Of a stretch of 64,000 bases of DNA, positions 29,101-37,964 are shown in pieces; position 1 is the stretch's first letter; each line of letters starts with the position of its first letter. Position numbers and translations under genes: made by a program. The notes beneath the pieces are model-generated. The model saw only the letters and a program-made list of their open reading frames with translations. It searched no databases and was not told where the DNA came from. Source of the stretch: Aeromicrobium marinum DSM 15272 (GTDB lineage: Bacteria > Actinomycetota > Actinomycetes > Propionibacteriales > Nocardioidaceae); NCBI RefSeq assembly GCF_000160775.2, contig NZ_CM001024.1, positions 595,016 through 659,015 of the forward strand, in the 5' to 3' direction.

Positions 29101-30867
29101 ATGCCGTCCAGGTCGAGGATCTTCGCCGCCCTCGCGGTCGTCGTGGTGTCCGCCCTCGTCGTCGCGGTCGTGGTCACGCGGGACGACCCGGAGCCCGCGG
29201 CGCAGGCCGGGCCGGTGACCACCACGACGCCACCGCCGCCGGAGGCGGAGCCGCACGTCGAGGCGGTCGTCACGATCGACCAGCGGGCCACCGATGCCGC
29301 ACTGGCCGTGCTGGACGACGGCGGGACGGCCGCCGACGCGGCGGTGACCGCCGCCGCCGTGCTGAGCGTGGTGGAGCCGTACTACTCCAACCTGATCGGT
29401 GGCGAGACCGCGGCGCTGTACTACGACGCGGCCCGGCAGGAGGTCCGCAGCCTCGACGGCGTGGGCTTCGTGGGCGAGGAGTTCTCGCTCGACACCTACC
29501 GCGGCGGCCAGCCGTTCGGCCTCGACCAGGCCCTCGTGCCGGGATCGTGGGACGGCTGGATGGTGCTGCTGGCCGAGCACGGCGAGCTCGGGCTCGACCG
29601 CCTGCTGCGCCCGGCGATCGAGCTGGCGCGTGACGGTCACGTCGCCACCGCCGAGCTGCAGAACCAGGTGGTGAGTGCCCTGGGCGCCGGTTCGATCAAC
29701 GCCGCGGCGCGCGCCGTCTACGTCCCCGGTGGCCGAGCCGTCCGGGCGGGGGAGACGGTCGTGCAGTCCGACTTCGCCGCCTCGCTGCAGGGCATCGCGG
29801 ACGTCTTCGCTGCCGCGGACAGCCGGACCGCCGGACTCCGGGCGGCCCGCGACCACGTGTACCGCGGCCCGCTCGGTGCGGCCCTCACCGAGGCTGCGCG
29901 GGCCGAGGGGGCGACCTTCACCGCTGCGGACATGGCCCGGTTCGAGGCGACGACGGGTGAGGCCATCTCGTTGGAGTACGACGACGTCACCGTCCACCAG
30001 ACGCCGCCGGGGACCCAGGGGCTCACGATGCTGACGGCGCTGAACACCATCGAGAAGGCCGACCTGCGCCCCGAGGACGCCGCCAGTCCCGACGCCGCCC
30101 ACCTGGTCATCGAGGCGCTCAAGCTGGCGATGGCCGACCGGGAGGAGTTCGTCGGCGACCCGGCCTTCACCGACGTGCCGGTCGAGGCGCTGCTGTCCGA
30201 CGACTACGGCCGGCAGCAGCTGGCACGGATCGATCCCGGTTCGTCGATCGACGCGCCCATCGCCTCCGGTCTGGACAACACCACGACCTTCCAGGTCGTG
30301 GATGCCGGGGGCAACGCCGTGGCCGTGACGACCAGCACCGGCTACCAGCTCCAGGCCGCCGGCAGCACGGGCATCATGATGAACAACCGCATGCGGTACA
30401 TGACGGCCACTGACCCGGGCAGCCCCAACTTCCTCGAACCGGGCAAGAAGGTCCGCTACACCGGCAACCCGTACATCGTGACCGACGCGGACGGAGCGCT
30501 CCGCCTGCTCGGCGGGACGATCGGCGGCGACACCCAGGCACAGGTCCAGACCCAGCACGTCGTCAACGTCCTGGACTTCGGGCTGAGCGCCGCCGACGCG
30601 ATCGCCCGGTACCGGTTCGTCACGCAGAACACGCCCGGCAGCATCGCTCCGCACCGCACGCCCAACCAGGTCAGGGTCGAGACGAGCACGCCGAGCGACG
30701 TGGTGGACTCGCTGCGCCGCCGGGGCCAGAACGTCTCGCTGCAGTCGGGCTCAGGTCCGTTCGGCTACGGCACCATGGTCGTCATCGGGTCGGGCGGGCG
30801 CTCGGCCGACCTCGGCGTCGACCCCCGGGTGCCGACCGCTGCCGGCGTCGCCCGGCCGCCCGGCTGA
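29101..30867 (+). CDS. Gamma-glutamyltransferase-family protein, membrane-anchored or secreted
   Basis: 588 residues. An N-terminal hydrophobic segment (IFAALAVVVVSALVVAVVV) then a Thr/Pro-rich linker of about 15 residues suggest export with an uncleaved anchor. GGTAADAAVTAAAVLSVVEPYYSN and GTQGLTMLTALN are family sequences. The autoprocessing site is T394-T395-T396-F397; the nucleophile Thr is kept, but the canonical TTH is changed to TTT and the next residue pattern FQVVD replaces YSVVD. The GGNAVAVT segment is kept. Hydrolysis or transfer of gamma-glutamyl groups is expected but may be altered. Confidence 0.85.
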   Translation: MPSRSRIFAALAVVVVSALVVAVVVTRDDPEPAAQAGPVTTTTPPPPEAEPHVEAVVTIDQRATDAALAVLDDGGTAADAAVTAAAVLSVVEPYYSNLIGGETAALYYDAARQEVRSLDGVGFVGEEFSLDTYRGGQPFGLDQALVPGSWDGWMVLLAEHGELGLDRLLRPAIELARDGHVATAELQNQVVSALGAGSINAAARAVYVPGGRAVRAGETVVQSDFAASLQGIADVFAAADSRTAGLRAARDHVYRGPLGAALTEAARAEGATFTAADMARFEATTGEAISLEYDDVTVHQTPPGTQGLTMLTALNTIEKADLRPEDAASPDAAHLVIEALKLAMADREEFVGDPAFTDVPVEALLSDDYGRQQLARIDPGSSIDAPIASGLDNTTTFQVVDAGGNAVAVTTSTGYQLQAAGSTGIMMNNRMRYMTATDPGSPNFLEPGKKVRYTGNPYIVTDADGALRLLGGTIGGDTQAQVQTQHVVNVLDFGLSAADAIARYRFVTQNTPGSIAPHRTPNQVRVETSTPSDVVDSLRRRGQNVSLQSGSGPFGYGTMVVIGSGGRSADLGVDPRVPTAAGVARPPG

Positions 30868-30892
30868 CCACCGGGCGCGCCGGCGGCCTCGC

Positions 30893-31432
30893 TCAGTCGT
30901 CGAGCAGGCCGTCGCGTTCGGCGGCCGCGACGATCTTCCGGACGGTCTGCAGGCTGCCGCAGCCGGCGTCGATCTGCCGGTTCCGTTCGGCGGCGAACGC
31001 CTCGCCGAGGCTCTCGCGCGTGCCAGGTGGCACATCCTCGCGCGCCGGGTTGAGGATGGTCAGCTCCTCCTCGGTGAGGTGGTGGTTGACCACGGAGGCG
31101 AGGTGTTCCAGGGCATCGTCGAACTTCTGCGTGTCGGTGCCGGCGCACTCCAGCAGGTCGAGCAGCGCCTGGTGCCCCTCGGCGTGCTCCTGCGCGCCGT
31201 GCTCCGCCTCGTGCTCGTCGATGGCGTCGCGCCGACGCAGCGTGGGGTAGACGCACTGCTCCTCGGCGCGGGCGTGGGCCACGTGGAGCGTGGCGAAGGC
31301 CTCGCGGACGGCGTCACGGTCGCTCGAGGCGTCCCGCAGCTGGCGCAGGAGTCCTTCGAAGCGACGGTGGTCGTCGAGGATCAGGTCGATCACGTCGCCG
31401 GCCTCGGGCCGGCCCAGGTCGATGGTGGTCAT
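30893..31432 (-). CDS. Hemerythrin HHE-domain protein
   Basis: 179 residues. A long helical N-terminal half with DDHRRFEGLL and HVAHARAEEQ, then HEAEHGAQEHAEGH and SVVNHHLTEEE gives the H..E and HxxxE metal-ligand pattern of hemerythrin-like cation-binding proteins. A 40-residue C-terminal tail (NRQIDAGCGSLQTVRKIVAAAERDGLLDD) is extra. Such proteins bind a di-iron site or sense oxygen/NO. It is the first of three minus-strand genes of unknown partnership. Confidence 0.88.
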   Translation of the reverse strand: MTTIDLGRPEAGDVIDLILDDHRRFEGLLRQLRDASSDRDAVREAFATLHVAHARAEEQCVYPTLRRRDAIDEHEAEHGAQEHAEGHQALLDLLECAGTDTQKFDDALEHLASVVNHHLTEEELTILNPAREDVPPGTRESLGEAFAAERNRQIDAGCGSLQTVRKIVAAAERDGLLDD

Positions 31433-31451
31433 GGGCCGACGGTACCGACGT

Positions 31452-31886
31452 TCAGGCGTCGGGGCGAGCCTCGTGGTGTCGGCGGCCGTACGTGCGCCGG
31501 TCCTCCTTCATCTCTGCCTCGAACACATGGGTGCGGCCCCCCAGCAGGTCGTCGCGGGCCCGTCGTTCCTGCTCCTTGAACGCCGCGTAGTACCCCTCGT
31601 CGTACTCCTCGACGACCTGGAAGGTCCACCGGCCCTCGAGCACGTTGCGCCCGACCAGCTCGGTCTCGATCCGGTCGGCGACGTCGGGGTGACCGGCGTC
31701 GCGGAACAGGTCGACCGCCTCGCCCAGCATCAGGTCGGCCCCGCCGGTGGTCCGGTGGAACCCGTAGAGGAAGCCTCGGGCCTGTTCGACGGCCTCGAGC
31801 GCCTCACTGAGCTTGCCCAGCGCCTCGACCGTCGCGTCGTCGGCGCCGGCCGGTCGGCGGTGTCGCTCCAGCGGTGTCTCGTCCAT
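31452..31886 (-). CDS. Conserved hypothetical protein
   Basis: 144 residues from an ATG at 31886. It is helical, with ATVEALGKLSEALEAVEQARGFLYGFHR, DLMLGEAVDLFRDAG and ETELVGRNVLEGRWTFQVVEEYD. The C-terminal third is charged with YYAAFKEQERRARDDL. I recognise no domain. The preceding 44-bp gap and the following 19-bp gap to hemerythrin on the same strand suggest one transcription unit. It may be a coiled-coil regulator; function unknown. Confidence 0.6.
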   Translation of the reverse strand: MDETPLERHRRPAGADDATVEALGKLSEALEAVEQARGFLYGFHRTTGGADLMLGEAVDLFRDAGHPDVADRIETELVGRNVLEGRWTFQVVEEYDEGYYAAFKEQERRARDDLLGGRTHVFEAEMKEDRRTYGRRHHEARPDA

Positions 31887-31930
31887 GGTCCGACGGTAGG
31901 CGCTGCGAGCCGCCGAGGCATCCCGCCCGA

Positions 31931-32557
31931 CTACGACGCCAGGTCCTCGCGATCGCCCGCGGCCTCGGCCGGGGCCGGCCGGTCCACCACGGTGCGTCCC
32001 TCGGCGTTGTCCCAGAACTGGTCCGCGCGGGCCCAGAACCGGCGGGTCACGTGCGCGATGCGGCCGAGGTGCGGCGACCGGGGATGCGGCCGCGTCGGCG
32101 CGGCCATGCTGACGGCGTGCAGGTGGCGGGCGATGCGTGCGCGGTCCGGGGCGCCCTCGGCGCGGCCCAGGTCCTCCACGAGGTCGTCCTCGAGGGCGTG
32201 CAACGCCCGTACCTCGTCGATCACGGCGGCCCACACCTGCGTCCACGAAGCCGAGACGGCGTGCGCCTCGCCGTACATGCGCTGCTTGGCCCGCATCACG
32301 GCGCGTTCCATGCGGCGACACTGCTCCAGGTACGCCTGCACGCGGGCGTCGCCCTGCGGCATGTGGGCCCGTGCGGCGGGCAGCACCTGGTCGCACATCG
32401 CCGCCGCGTGCCGGCAGGTGTTGACGAGGAAGGCGTCGGTCCGCGCGATGATCTCGCGGGTGCTGATGTGCTCGGCCATCGCGGCGGAGGCCAGCTCGAG
32501 CCGCTCGGCCAGCCTGGCCTGGGCGGTGCGGACGGCCTGGTGGAGTGGATCGGTCAT
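31931..32557 (-). CDS. Conserved hypothetical helical protein
   Basis: 208 residues. The start ATG (32557) has AGGAG 8 bases upstream. It is mostly alpha helical, His- and Glu-bearing (AEHISTREIIARTDAFLVNTCRHAAAMC, EVRALHALEDDLVEDLG), reminiscent of four-helix metal-binding proteins but without a clear HHE pattern. No known domain. A CRP-type palindrome (32593-32608) lies 36 bp upstream of its start, so it is the best candidate target of that site. The two genes downstream (144-aa and hemerythrin) may share its promoter. Confidence 0.6.
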   Translation of the reverse strand: MTDPLHQAVRTAQARLAERLELASAAMAEHISTREIIARTDAFLVNTCRHAAAMCDQVLPAARAHMPQGDARVQAYLEQCRRMERAVMRAKQRMYGEAHAVSASWTQVWAAVIDEVRALHALEDDLVEDLGRAEGAPDRARIARHLHAVSMAAPTRPHPRSPHLGRIAHVTRRFWARADQFWDNAEGRTVVDRPAPAEAAGDREDLAS

Positions 32558-32592
32558 GGCATGTGCTCCTGTCGGTGATGTCCCCGCTCACC

Positions 32593-32608
32593 TGTGATTC
32601 GGATCACA
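32593..32608 (-). promoter_or_regulatory. Perfect CRP/GlxR-type site (TGTGA-N6-TCACA)
   Basis: TGTGATTCGGATCACA is the exact TGTGA-N6-TCACA consensus bound by CRP-family proteins, including GlxR in corynebacteria. It lies in the 67-bp gap between the beta-propeller gene and the start of the 208-residue gene, 36 bases before that start. An adenylate cyclase is encoded 3.5 kb away. Confidence 0.65.
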
Positions 32609-32624
32609 TCGCCCTGAGGATGGG

Positions 32625-33887
32625 TCACCAGGTCGAGAGGATGCCCTCCGACACGGTTCCGGCCCGGACCCGCTGCGGGTGGTCGCCCACCGGGATCTCG
32701 GCGATGACCTCGGCGGAGTCGTAGTCGATCACGACGACCTGGTCGGTGCCGCTCACCGACACCCAGCAGGTGTCGCCGTCGACGCCGGTGGTCGACCAGT
32801 ACGGCTTGTCGCCCACCGGGATGATCGTGTGGCGGAACGACTCCCGGTCCACGATGGCCGCGTAGTCCGACATGGTGCCCGCCGCGCACAGCGTCGTCCC
32901 GGCCTCGTTCATCGCCAGTCCGTGGTGTGCGGAGTTCAGGACGTACCGGGACTCGGGGATCGACTTGGCCTTCTCGCTCTGGGGCAGCAACGCCACCCGG
33001 GTGACGCGGCCCTCGCCGGCGGTGTCGAACTCCACGAAGCCGTGGTGGTAGGACACCTGCAGGTACACGTACCGCTCGTCCGGGGCGATGGCCATGGGGC
33101 GGACCGCGGAGCTGAAGCCGGGGTAGCCGGCCTCGTCCAGCTCTGCGCCCATGTCCCAGCGCTTCTCGATCTCGAAGGTCTCGTTGTCGACGATCTGGAA
33201 CACCTGCGAGCCCTTGACGATGGCGTCGGCGCCGCCGAGCGGGTTCAGGTTGCCCGGCACGTACACCCGCCCGATGCTGGCGTGGAAGATCTTGCTGCCG
33301 TCCTCCAGGTACTCGTTCTCGTGGGGGGTGTCGCCGGACGCGAACTCCCGCAGCTTCTCGCCGGTGCGCAGGTCAAGCTCGTGCACCTTGTTGGCCGTCG
33401 AGTCCGACACGAGCAGGCGGCTGCCGTCGGGCGAGACCCCCATGTGGTCGGTGCGGTACCCCTCCATCGGGAACCGCCACACGATCTCCTCGGTGGCCAG
33501 GTCGATGCCGACCACGTCGGCCAGGCTCGGCCGCGACACCGCCAGCAACGTGCCGTCCGGGGTCGAGAACATGTCGTCCACGAACTGGTCGTTGCCCTGC
33601 CCGACCAGGCCACGGATGGCGAGGAGGAAGCCGGCCGCGACGGGGTCGAGCAGGATCTCGTTGAGCCGCTGCTGCCGGTCCGGCACCACGTCGATGGTGC
33701 GCAGCTTCTCGAAGGTGCGGGCGTCGACGACATCGGCGGTGCCGGCCCAGTTGTTGCCGACGAACATCACGTCCAGAGGCGTGCCGCCCGGAGCCGGTGC
33801 GTTGACGGGGGTGGCCGGTGCCGGATCCTGCGCGACCGGTGCAAGTGCAGGCACCAGGAAGAGGACGAGGGCGATGAGCTTGAGCAT
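32625..33887 (-). CDS. Secreted beta-propeller (YncE-like) protein
   Basis: 420 residues. The ATG at 33887 begins MLKLIALVLFLVPALAPVAQ, a signal peptide, followed by a Pro/Ala linker. The rest repeats YVTN-type blades: VMFVGNNWAGTADVVDARTF, GVSPDGSRLLVSDSTANK, DNETFEIEKRWD, and VVVIDYDSAEVIAEIPVGDHPQ. About seven blades can be counted, enough for a closed propeller. It is likely extracytoplasmic and binds a ligand or partner; no enzyme motif is seen. Confidence 0.82.
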   Translation of the reverse strand: MLKLIALVLFLVPALAPVAQDPAPATPVNAPAPGGTPLDVMFVGNNWAGTADVVDARTFEKLRTIDVVPDRQQRLNEILLDPVAAGFLLAIRGLVGQGNDQFVDDMFSTPDGTLLAVSRPSLADVVGIDLATEEIVWRFPMEGYRTDHMGVSPDGSRLLVSDSTANKVHELDLRTGEKLREFASGDTPHENEYLEDGSKIFHASIGRVYVPGNLNPLGGADAIVKGSQVFQIVDNETFEIEKRWDMGAELDEAGYPGFSSAVRPMAIAPDERYVYLQVSYHHGFVEFDTAGEGRVTRVALLPQSEKAKSIPESRYVLNSAHHGLAMNEAGTTLCAAGTMSDYAAIVDRESFRHTIIPVGDKPYWSTTGVDGDTCWVSVSGTDQVVVIDYDSAEVIAEIPVGDHPQRVRAGTVSEGILSTW

Positions 33888-33961
33888 GTCAGGCACAACG
33901 ACCGGTCGGCCGAACCGGTTACGGCCGGGCGTGACAACCTGACGCGGACGACAGGAGCGCC

Positions 33962-34735
33962 ATGACCACCTCACCACCGTCCGGCCCGACCCCGCTGTGG
34001 GACCTCCAGCGCCGACTGCTCGAGGACTGCGAGTACACCGACCTGACCCACGCGTTCCATCCGGGTCAGCCGCACTTCCCGGCCTTCCCGGACGAGGAGC
34101 GGGCGCAGATCTTCGACGCCGCGGCCGGCGACGGCTTCTCGGTGCACCAGTACCGGATCGTCGGGCAGTGGGGCACCCACGTCGACCCGCCGTCGCACTT
34201 CGTGGCCGGCGCCCGCACGCTCGACGAGATCCCGGTGACCCAGATGATGCTCCCGCTGGTCGTGCTGGACATCTCCGGCCGGGTGCGCGACGACCCGGAC
34301 ACGGTGCCGACGATGGTCGACGTCCGGGCCTGGGAGAGCCGCAACGGTCCGGTTCCGGCGAAGAGCTTCGTCGCCCTGCGCACCGACTGGAGTCGTCGCT
34401 GGCCCGACGCCGAGGCGATGGCCAACCTCGACGACGCCGGTGACAGTCACGCACCGGGCTGGTCGCGGGAGGTGCTGGAGTACCTCGTCGAGACGGCCGA
34501 CGTCAGCGCGGTCGGGCACGAGGGCACCGACACCGACCCCGGGAGTGCGACCAGCGAGGGCGACTACGGGCTCGAGCTGTACCTGCTGCAGCACGACCGC
34601 TGGCAGATCGAGCTGATGACCCACCTCGACCGCGTCCCGGAGGCCGGGGCGCTCGTCGTCGCGACGTGGCCGAAGCCGCTGGGCGGGTCGGGGTTCCCGG
34701 CCCGGGTGTTCGCTCTCCACCAGCGGGGTGACTGA
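33962..34735 (+). CDS. Cyclase family protein (kynurenine-formamidase-like)
   Basis: 257 residues. The metal-binding motif GTHVDPPSHF (HxGTHxDxPxHF-like) near residue 74 defines the family, whose members hydrolyse amides or lactones, e.g. N-formylkynurenine. DLTHAFHPGQPHFP at the start and DTDPGS later are typical. It is 74 bp from the divergent beta-propeller gene. The actual substrate is unknown. Confidence 0.88.
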   Translation: MTTSPPSGPTPLWDLQRRLLEDCEYTDLTHAFHPGQPHFPAFPDEERAQIFDAAAGDGFSVHQYRIVGQWGTHVDPPSHFVAGARTLDEIPVTQMMLPLVVLDISGRVRDDPDTVPTMVDVRAWESRNGPVPAKSFVALRTDWSRRWPDAEAMANLDDAGDSHAPGWSREVLEYLVETADVSAVGHEGTDTDPGSATSEGDYGLELYLLQHDRWQIELMTHLDRVPEAGALVVATWPKPLGGSGFPARVFALHQRGD

Positions 34736-34756
34736 GGACTCTGGGAGACTGACCGG

Positions 34757-35980
34757 GTGAACCACCAGCCCGAGGTCGACTGGGCGCCCCACACCCCGCA
34801 GCGGCGGGCCTGGCGGCAGACCGAGCCCCGAGGGCCGAAGGCCGACCGTGAGCTGCGCGAGATCGTGGTGCAGCTGCCGCCCCGGATCGCCGACCTGCAC
34901 TACGACACCGACCGTTCGTTGCGCACCATGATGGACAACGCCCTCGGCGGGCTCGCGGCGCTGGACCACACCCACGGCGCGCGGCTCGGTGCCCTCAACC
35001 AGCTGCTGCTGCGCACCGAGTCGGTCGCCTCCTCGAAGATCGAGAACATCGAGGCGAGCCTGGCGGACTACGGTCGGGCCCTCTACGGTGCCCGGGCGAA
35101 CGCGTCGGCCGTGTCGATGGCCTCGGCGACCGACGCCCTCGTGGGCATCATCGACGACGCCGGCACCACCGGTCAGCTGCGCAAGGAGGCCATGCTCACG
35201 GCCCACCATTCGTTGTTCCGGCGGCACCCGGACTTCTCGGACATCGCCGGGACGGTCCGCACCAAGCAGAACTGGATCGGCGGCAGCGACTACACCCCGC
35301 GCAACGCGCTGTACGTCCCTCCGCCTCCGGCCACGGTCGACGCGTACCTCGACGACCTGTTCGCCTTCGCCAACCGCGACGACCTGCCGATCCTCGCCCA
35401 GGCCGCGATCATGCACGCGCAGTTCGAGTCGATCCATCCGTTCGTCGACGGCAACGGCCGGATCGGGCGCACGCTGATCCATGCGGTGCTGAGGCGCCGC
35501 AAGGCCACCCGCCACCTCACGGTGCCGATCGCGTCGGGCCTCGTGGCGCACCGCGAGCGGTACTTCGACGCCCTCAACGACTACCGGGCCGGCTACGCCC
35601 GCACCCTCATCGCGATGCTCACGTCGGCGACGGTGGTGGCCAGCCACGAGTCGCGACGCAGCGCCACCAACCTGCACGAGATCCGCCAGGAGTGGGACGA
35701 GGTGCTCGGCGGGGTCAGGCCGGGCTCGCCGGTGGCGCGCGTGCTGGCCGTCCTGCCGTCCGAGCCGATCGTGACGGCCGAGCACCTCGCCACCCGGGTC
35801 GACGTGTCGTCGCGGGCCATCAACGGCGTGGTCGCGGAGCTGGCCGAGGCCGGCGTCCTGGAGCCCATGGGCAAACGACGTCGTGACCGGATCTGGGGGG
35901 CCGTGGCCATCCTCGACGAGCTGCGCGACCTCAGCTCACGCATCGAGGCGGTCAGCCGGATGAAGGGCGGACCGGGCTGA
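34757..35980 (+). CDS. Fic domain AMP-transferase with N-terminal inhibitory motif
   Basis: 407 residues from GTG. An N-terminal helical Fic_N region contains SSKIEN (inhibitory S-x3-E-N motif, class II), then the catalytic FIC loop HPFVDGNGRIGRTL with all residues (H, F, D, G, N, G, R, R). The C-terminal third includes a winged-helix-like segment TAEHLATRVDVSSRAINGVVAEL, as in Fic/DOC regulators. It would transfer AMP to proteins or itself; the inhibitory motif on the same chain means it is not a free toxin. Its 3' end overlaps the convergent transporter gene by 29 bp. Confidence 0.93.
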   Translation: MNHQPEVDWAPHTPQRRAWRQTEPRGPKADRELREIVVQLPPRIADLHYDTDRSLRTMMDNALGGLAALDHTHGARLGALNQLLLRTESVASSKIENIEASLADYGRALYGARANASAVSMASATDALVGIIDDAGTTGQLRKEAMLTAHHSLFRRHPDFSDIAGTVRTKQNWIGGSDYTPRNALYVPPPPATVDAYLDDLFAFANRDDLPILAQAAIMHAQFESIHPFVDGNGRIGRTLIHAVLRRRKATRHLTVPIASGLVAHRERYFDALNDYRAGYARTLIAMLTSATVVASHESRRSATNLHEIRQEWDEVLGGVRPGSPVARVLAVLPSEPIVTAEHLATRVDVSSRAINGVVAELAEAGVLEPMGKRRRDRIWGAVAILDELRDLSSRIEAVSRMKGGPG

Positions 35981-36941
35981 CCGGCGAGGTGCCGGAGCGC
36001 CGCAGCACGGCTCGGGTCACGGCGACCCCCGCGACCATGGCGGCGACCACGACGAACGACGACACGTTGAGCTGGGCGACACCCGAGAGCCCGTGGCCGA
36101 GGTTGCACCCGCCGGCGATCCAGCCGCCCGCGCCGAGCAGCGCGCCACCGACGGCCAGCTGGACGTAGCGGACCGGCTGCTCGCCCCGGACCCACAGGCC
36201 CCCGGCGCTGCGGGCGGCGAGGAATCCGCCCGCGACGATGCCGACCAGGAAGGCGATCAACCAGTGGTTCGGCGTGCCGTCCGCGACGCTGTCGACGGCA
36301 CCGACCGAGCTCGGACCGAAGCCGGAGTCACCCAGGGCGGCGAGCGCCCAGCCGGCGACCAGCGCGACGCCCAGGGCCGGGCCGGTGACCCGCCAGCCCC
36401 ACTGCCAGGTCTCCCACGGCCGGTCGGCGCCCGGCCGGCGGAGCAACCAGACCACCACGGCCACCAGCAGGACGACCGCCGCGAGCAACCGTGGCACCCC
36501 GAGCACGCCGGGCACGGTGCCGTCGACCCCGCCGCCGAGCGTCGTCGGCCCGGGCAGGGTCACCTGACGGGCCAGCAGCTCTCCGGCGGCCCAGCCCGCG
36601 ATGCCCACACCGGCACCGAGCATCCCCGATCCCAGCTTGTAGAAGAGGCCGGACACGCACGACATCGCCACCACCATGCCGACGCCGATGACCAGACCGC
36701 CCACGACGTTGGCGACCGGCCGGAAGGCCAGGCCCTCGTTGAGGCCGTCGGTGCCGGGCAGGAGGTACAGCACCGCCAGGCCGGTGGCCCCGATCGCGAC
36801 CCCGAGGGCCCAGCCGCGGGCCAGGAGTCCTCGACCGTCGAGACCGCGGGCGATCGCGGAGTGGAAGCACAGCTGTCCGCGCTGCAGGACGTAGCCGATC
36901 GCGATGCCGGCCAGGACACCGGTCACCAGAGCCAGGATCAT
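35952..36941 (-). CDS. YeeE/YedE (TsuA-type) membrane transporter
   Basis: 329 residues with about nine transmembrane segments. Conserved cysteines RGQLCFHSA, SCVSGLFYKLG and GGCNLGHGLSG are those that relay thiosulfate in TsuA-like proteins. The order and spacing match a full-length two-repeat YeeE protein. It likely imports thiosulfate or related sulfur species; no TusA partner is visible in this window. It overlaps the fic gene end convergently. Confidence 0.9.
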   Translation of the reverse strand: MILALVTGVLAGIAIGYVLQRGQLCFHSAIARGLDGRGLLARGWALGVAIGATGLAVLYLLPGTDGLNEGLAFRPVANVVGGLVIGVGMVVAMSCVSGLFYKLGSGMLGAGVGIAGWAAGELLARQVTLPGPTTLGGGVDGTVPGVLGVPRLLAAVVLLVAVVVWLLRRPGADRPWETWQWGWRVTGPALGVALVAGWALAALGDSGFGPSSVGAVDSVADGTPNHWLIAFLVGIVAGGFLAARSAGGLWVRGEQPVRYVQLAVGGALLGAGGWIAGGCNLGHGLSGVAQLNVSSFVVVAAMVAGVAVTRAVLRRSGTSPVSPVRPSSG

Positions 36942-36984
36942 GGGCCCATCCTCCCGCGCGCCGGGCCGTCTCGCCCGGTACCGG

Positions 36985-37452
36985 TCAGCAGGCGCCGAAG
37001 ATGGTCCCCAGGAGCCCGCACGGGGGCGCAGGAGACGGCGACGGAGTGGGACTCGGGGCCGGCGGCGGAGGCGGCGGGGTCGTGGGCGCCGGCGCGGGCG
37101 TCGTGGGGGCCGGCGCAGGCGTCGGACGAGGTGTCACCGGGGCGGTGGTCGGAGCCGGCGCGTCCGGCGACGCCGACGGCTCGGCCCGCTCGGGCACCCG
37201 GTCCTCGTCGGGCGAGGACGGCTCACGGGCCGGCGGCGAGGGCTCACCGGGATCGCCCGGCTCGTCCGCGGTGTCGTCGCTCGCCTCGTCGGCGGGTTCG
37301 TCCGATGCCGCGCCGGTGGCCGGCTGCACCACGTTCGGGGCCGCGAACGTCTCGTCGCCGCCACCGTCCAGCACGAAGGTGATGACCGCCGCCGCGGCCA
37401 CGGTGGCCATCACGAGACCGGCCACGGATCGACTGAGGCTGGTCGTGCGCAT
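36985..37452 (-). CDS. Secreted or anchored Pro/Thr-rich protein with a C-terminal cysteine loop
   Basis: 155 residues: a basic start, one hydrophobic helix (VAGLVMATVAAAAVITFVL), an acidic middle (DEPADEASDDTADEPGDPGEP) and a long Pro/Ala/Thr stretch (TPAPAPTTPAPAPTT and six prolines). It ends CGLLGTIFGAC, an 11-residue loop closed by two cysteines, which suggests a disulfide. The mature part is outside the cell. No family is recognised; it resembles cell-wall-spanning stalk proteins. Confidence 0.6.
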   Translation of the reverse strand: MRTTSLSRSVAGLVMATVAAAAVITFVLDGGGDETFAAPNVVQPATGAASDEPADEASDDTADEPGDPGEPSPPAREPSSPDEDRVPERAEPSASPDAPAPTTAPVTPRPTPAPAPTTPAPAPTTPPPPPPAPSPTPSPSPAPPCGLLGTIFGAC

Positions 37453-37632
37453 CGGACACCTCGCAGGCAGGGGGACGGGTCAGCCTTCGATGGTACCGGT
37501 CCTGGCGCAGGCTCGCGGGCCTTCCGGCACGAGAACTCGGTCACTCGGGCGGCCGGGGTGGACTAGGCTGGTGAACCCGGCACGCTGCACACCCGGTGCT
37601 CCGTCGCCGGTCACACGAGAGGGGTGCCCCGG

Positions 37633-37944
37633 ATGACCGAGCAGCCCGGAACCGCCTGGTCGAACGGCAAGAAGGTGCGCGAGCCCAAGGACTTCAGCCG
37701 GTGGGGGATGAGCCACGAACGACCCGAGAAGCCCCGCGTCATCGCCTGGCGTCCGGGCGACGACCGGCCCAACGCCCCCATCATCGCGGCCCTGAGGGCC
37801 GCGGGCTTCGACGTCTGGATCGGGTCGCGGCGCGAGCCGATCGGCAACTTCGAGGTGTCGTGCATGGATGCCGACAGTGAGCGGGCCCGCGACATCATCC
37901 TGGGCATCGACCCCGCGGCCGAGCAGCTGACCGTCGGCCGCTGA
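37633..37944 (+). CDS. Small conserved hypothetical protein
   Basis: 103 residues from the ATG at 37633, chosen for the GAGAGGGG site at 37617-37624; a GTG 9 bases earlier is in frame. It has a TGTG-poor basic N-terminus (WSNGKKVREPKDFSRWGMSHE) and a second half APIIAALRAAGFDVWIGSRREPIGNFEVSCMDADSE with alternating strands and one helix. TAGGCT at about 37564 is a plausible -10. Unknown function; followed by a strong bidirectional terminator. Confidence 0.7.
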   Translation: MTEQPGTAWSNGKKVREPKDFSRWGMSHERPEKPRVIAWRPGDDRPNAPIIAALRAAGFDVWIGSRREPIGNFEVSCMDADSERARDIILGIDPAAEQLTVGR

Positions 37945-37964
37945 CCGCCCGTCCCGCGACACGA

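Noticed and set aside
32593-32608. FNR-type reading of the palindrome
   Set aside because: FNR consensus TTGAT-N4-ATCAA does not match; CRP-type TGTGA-N6-TCACA does exactly.
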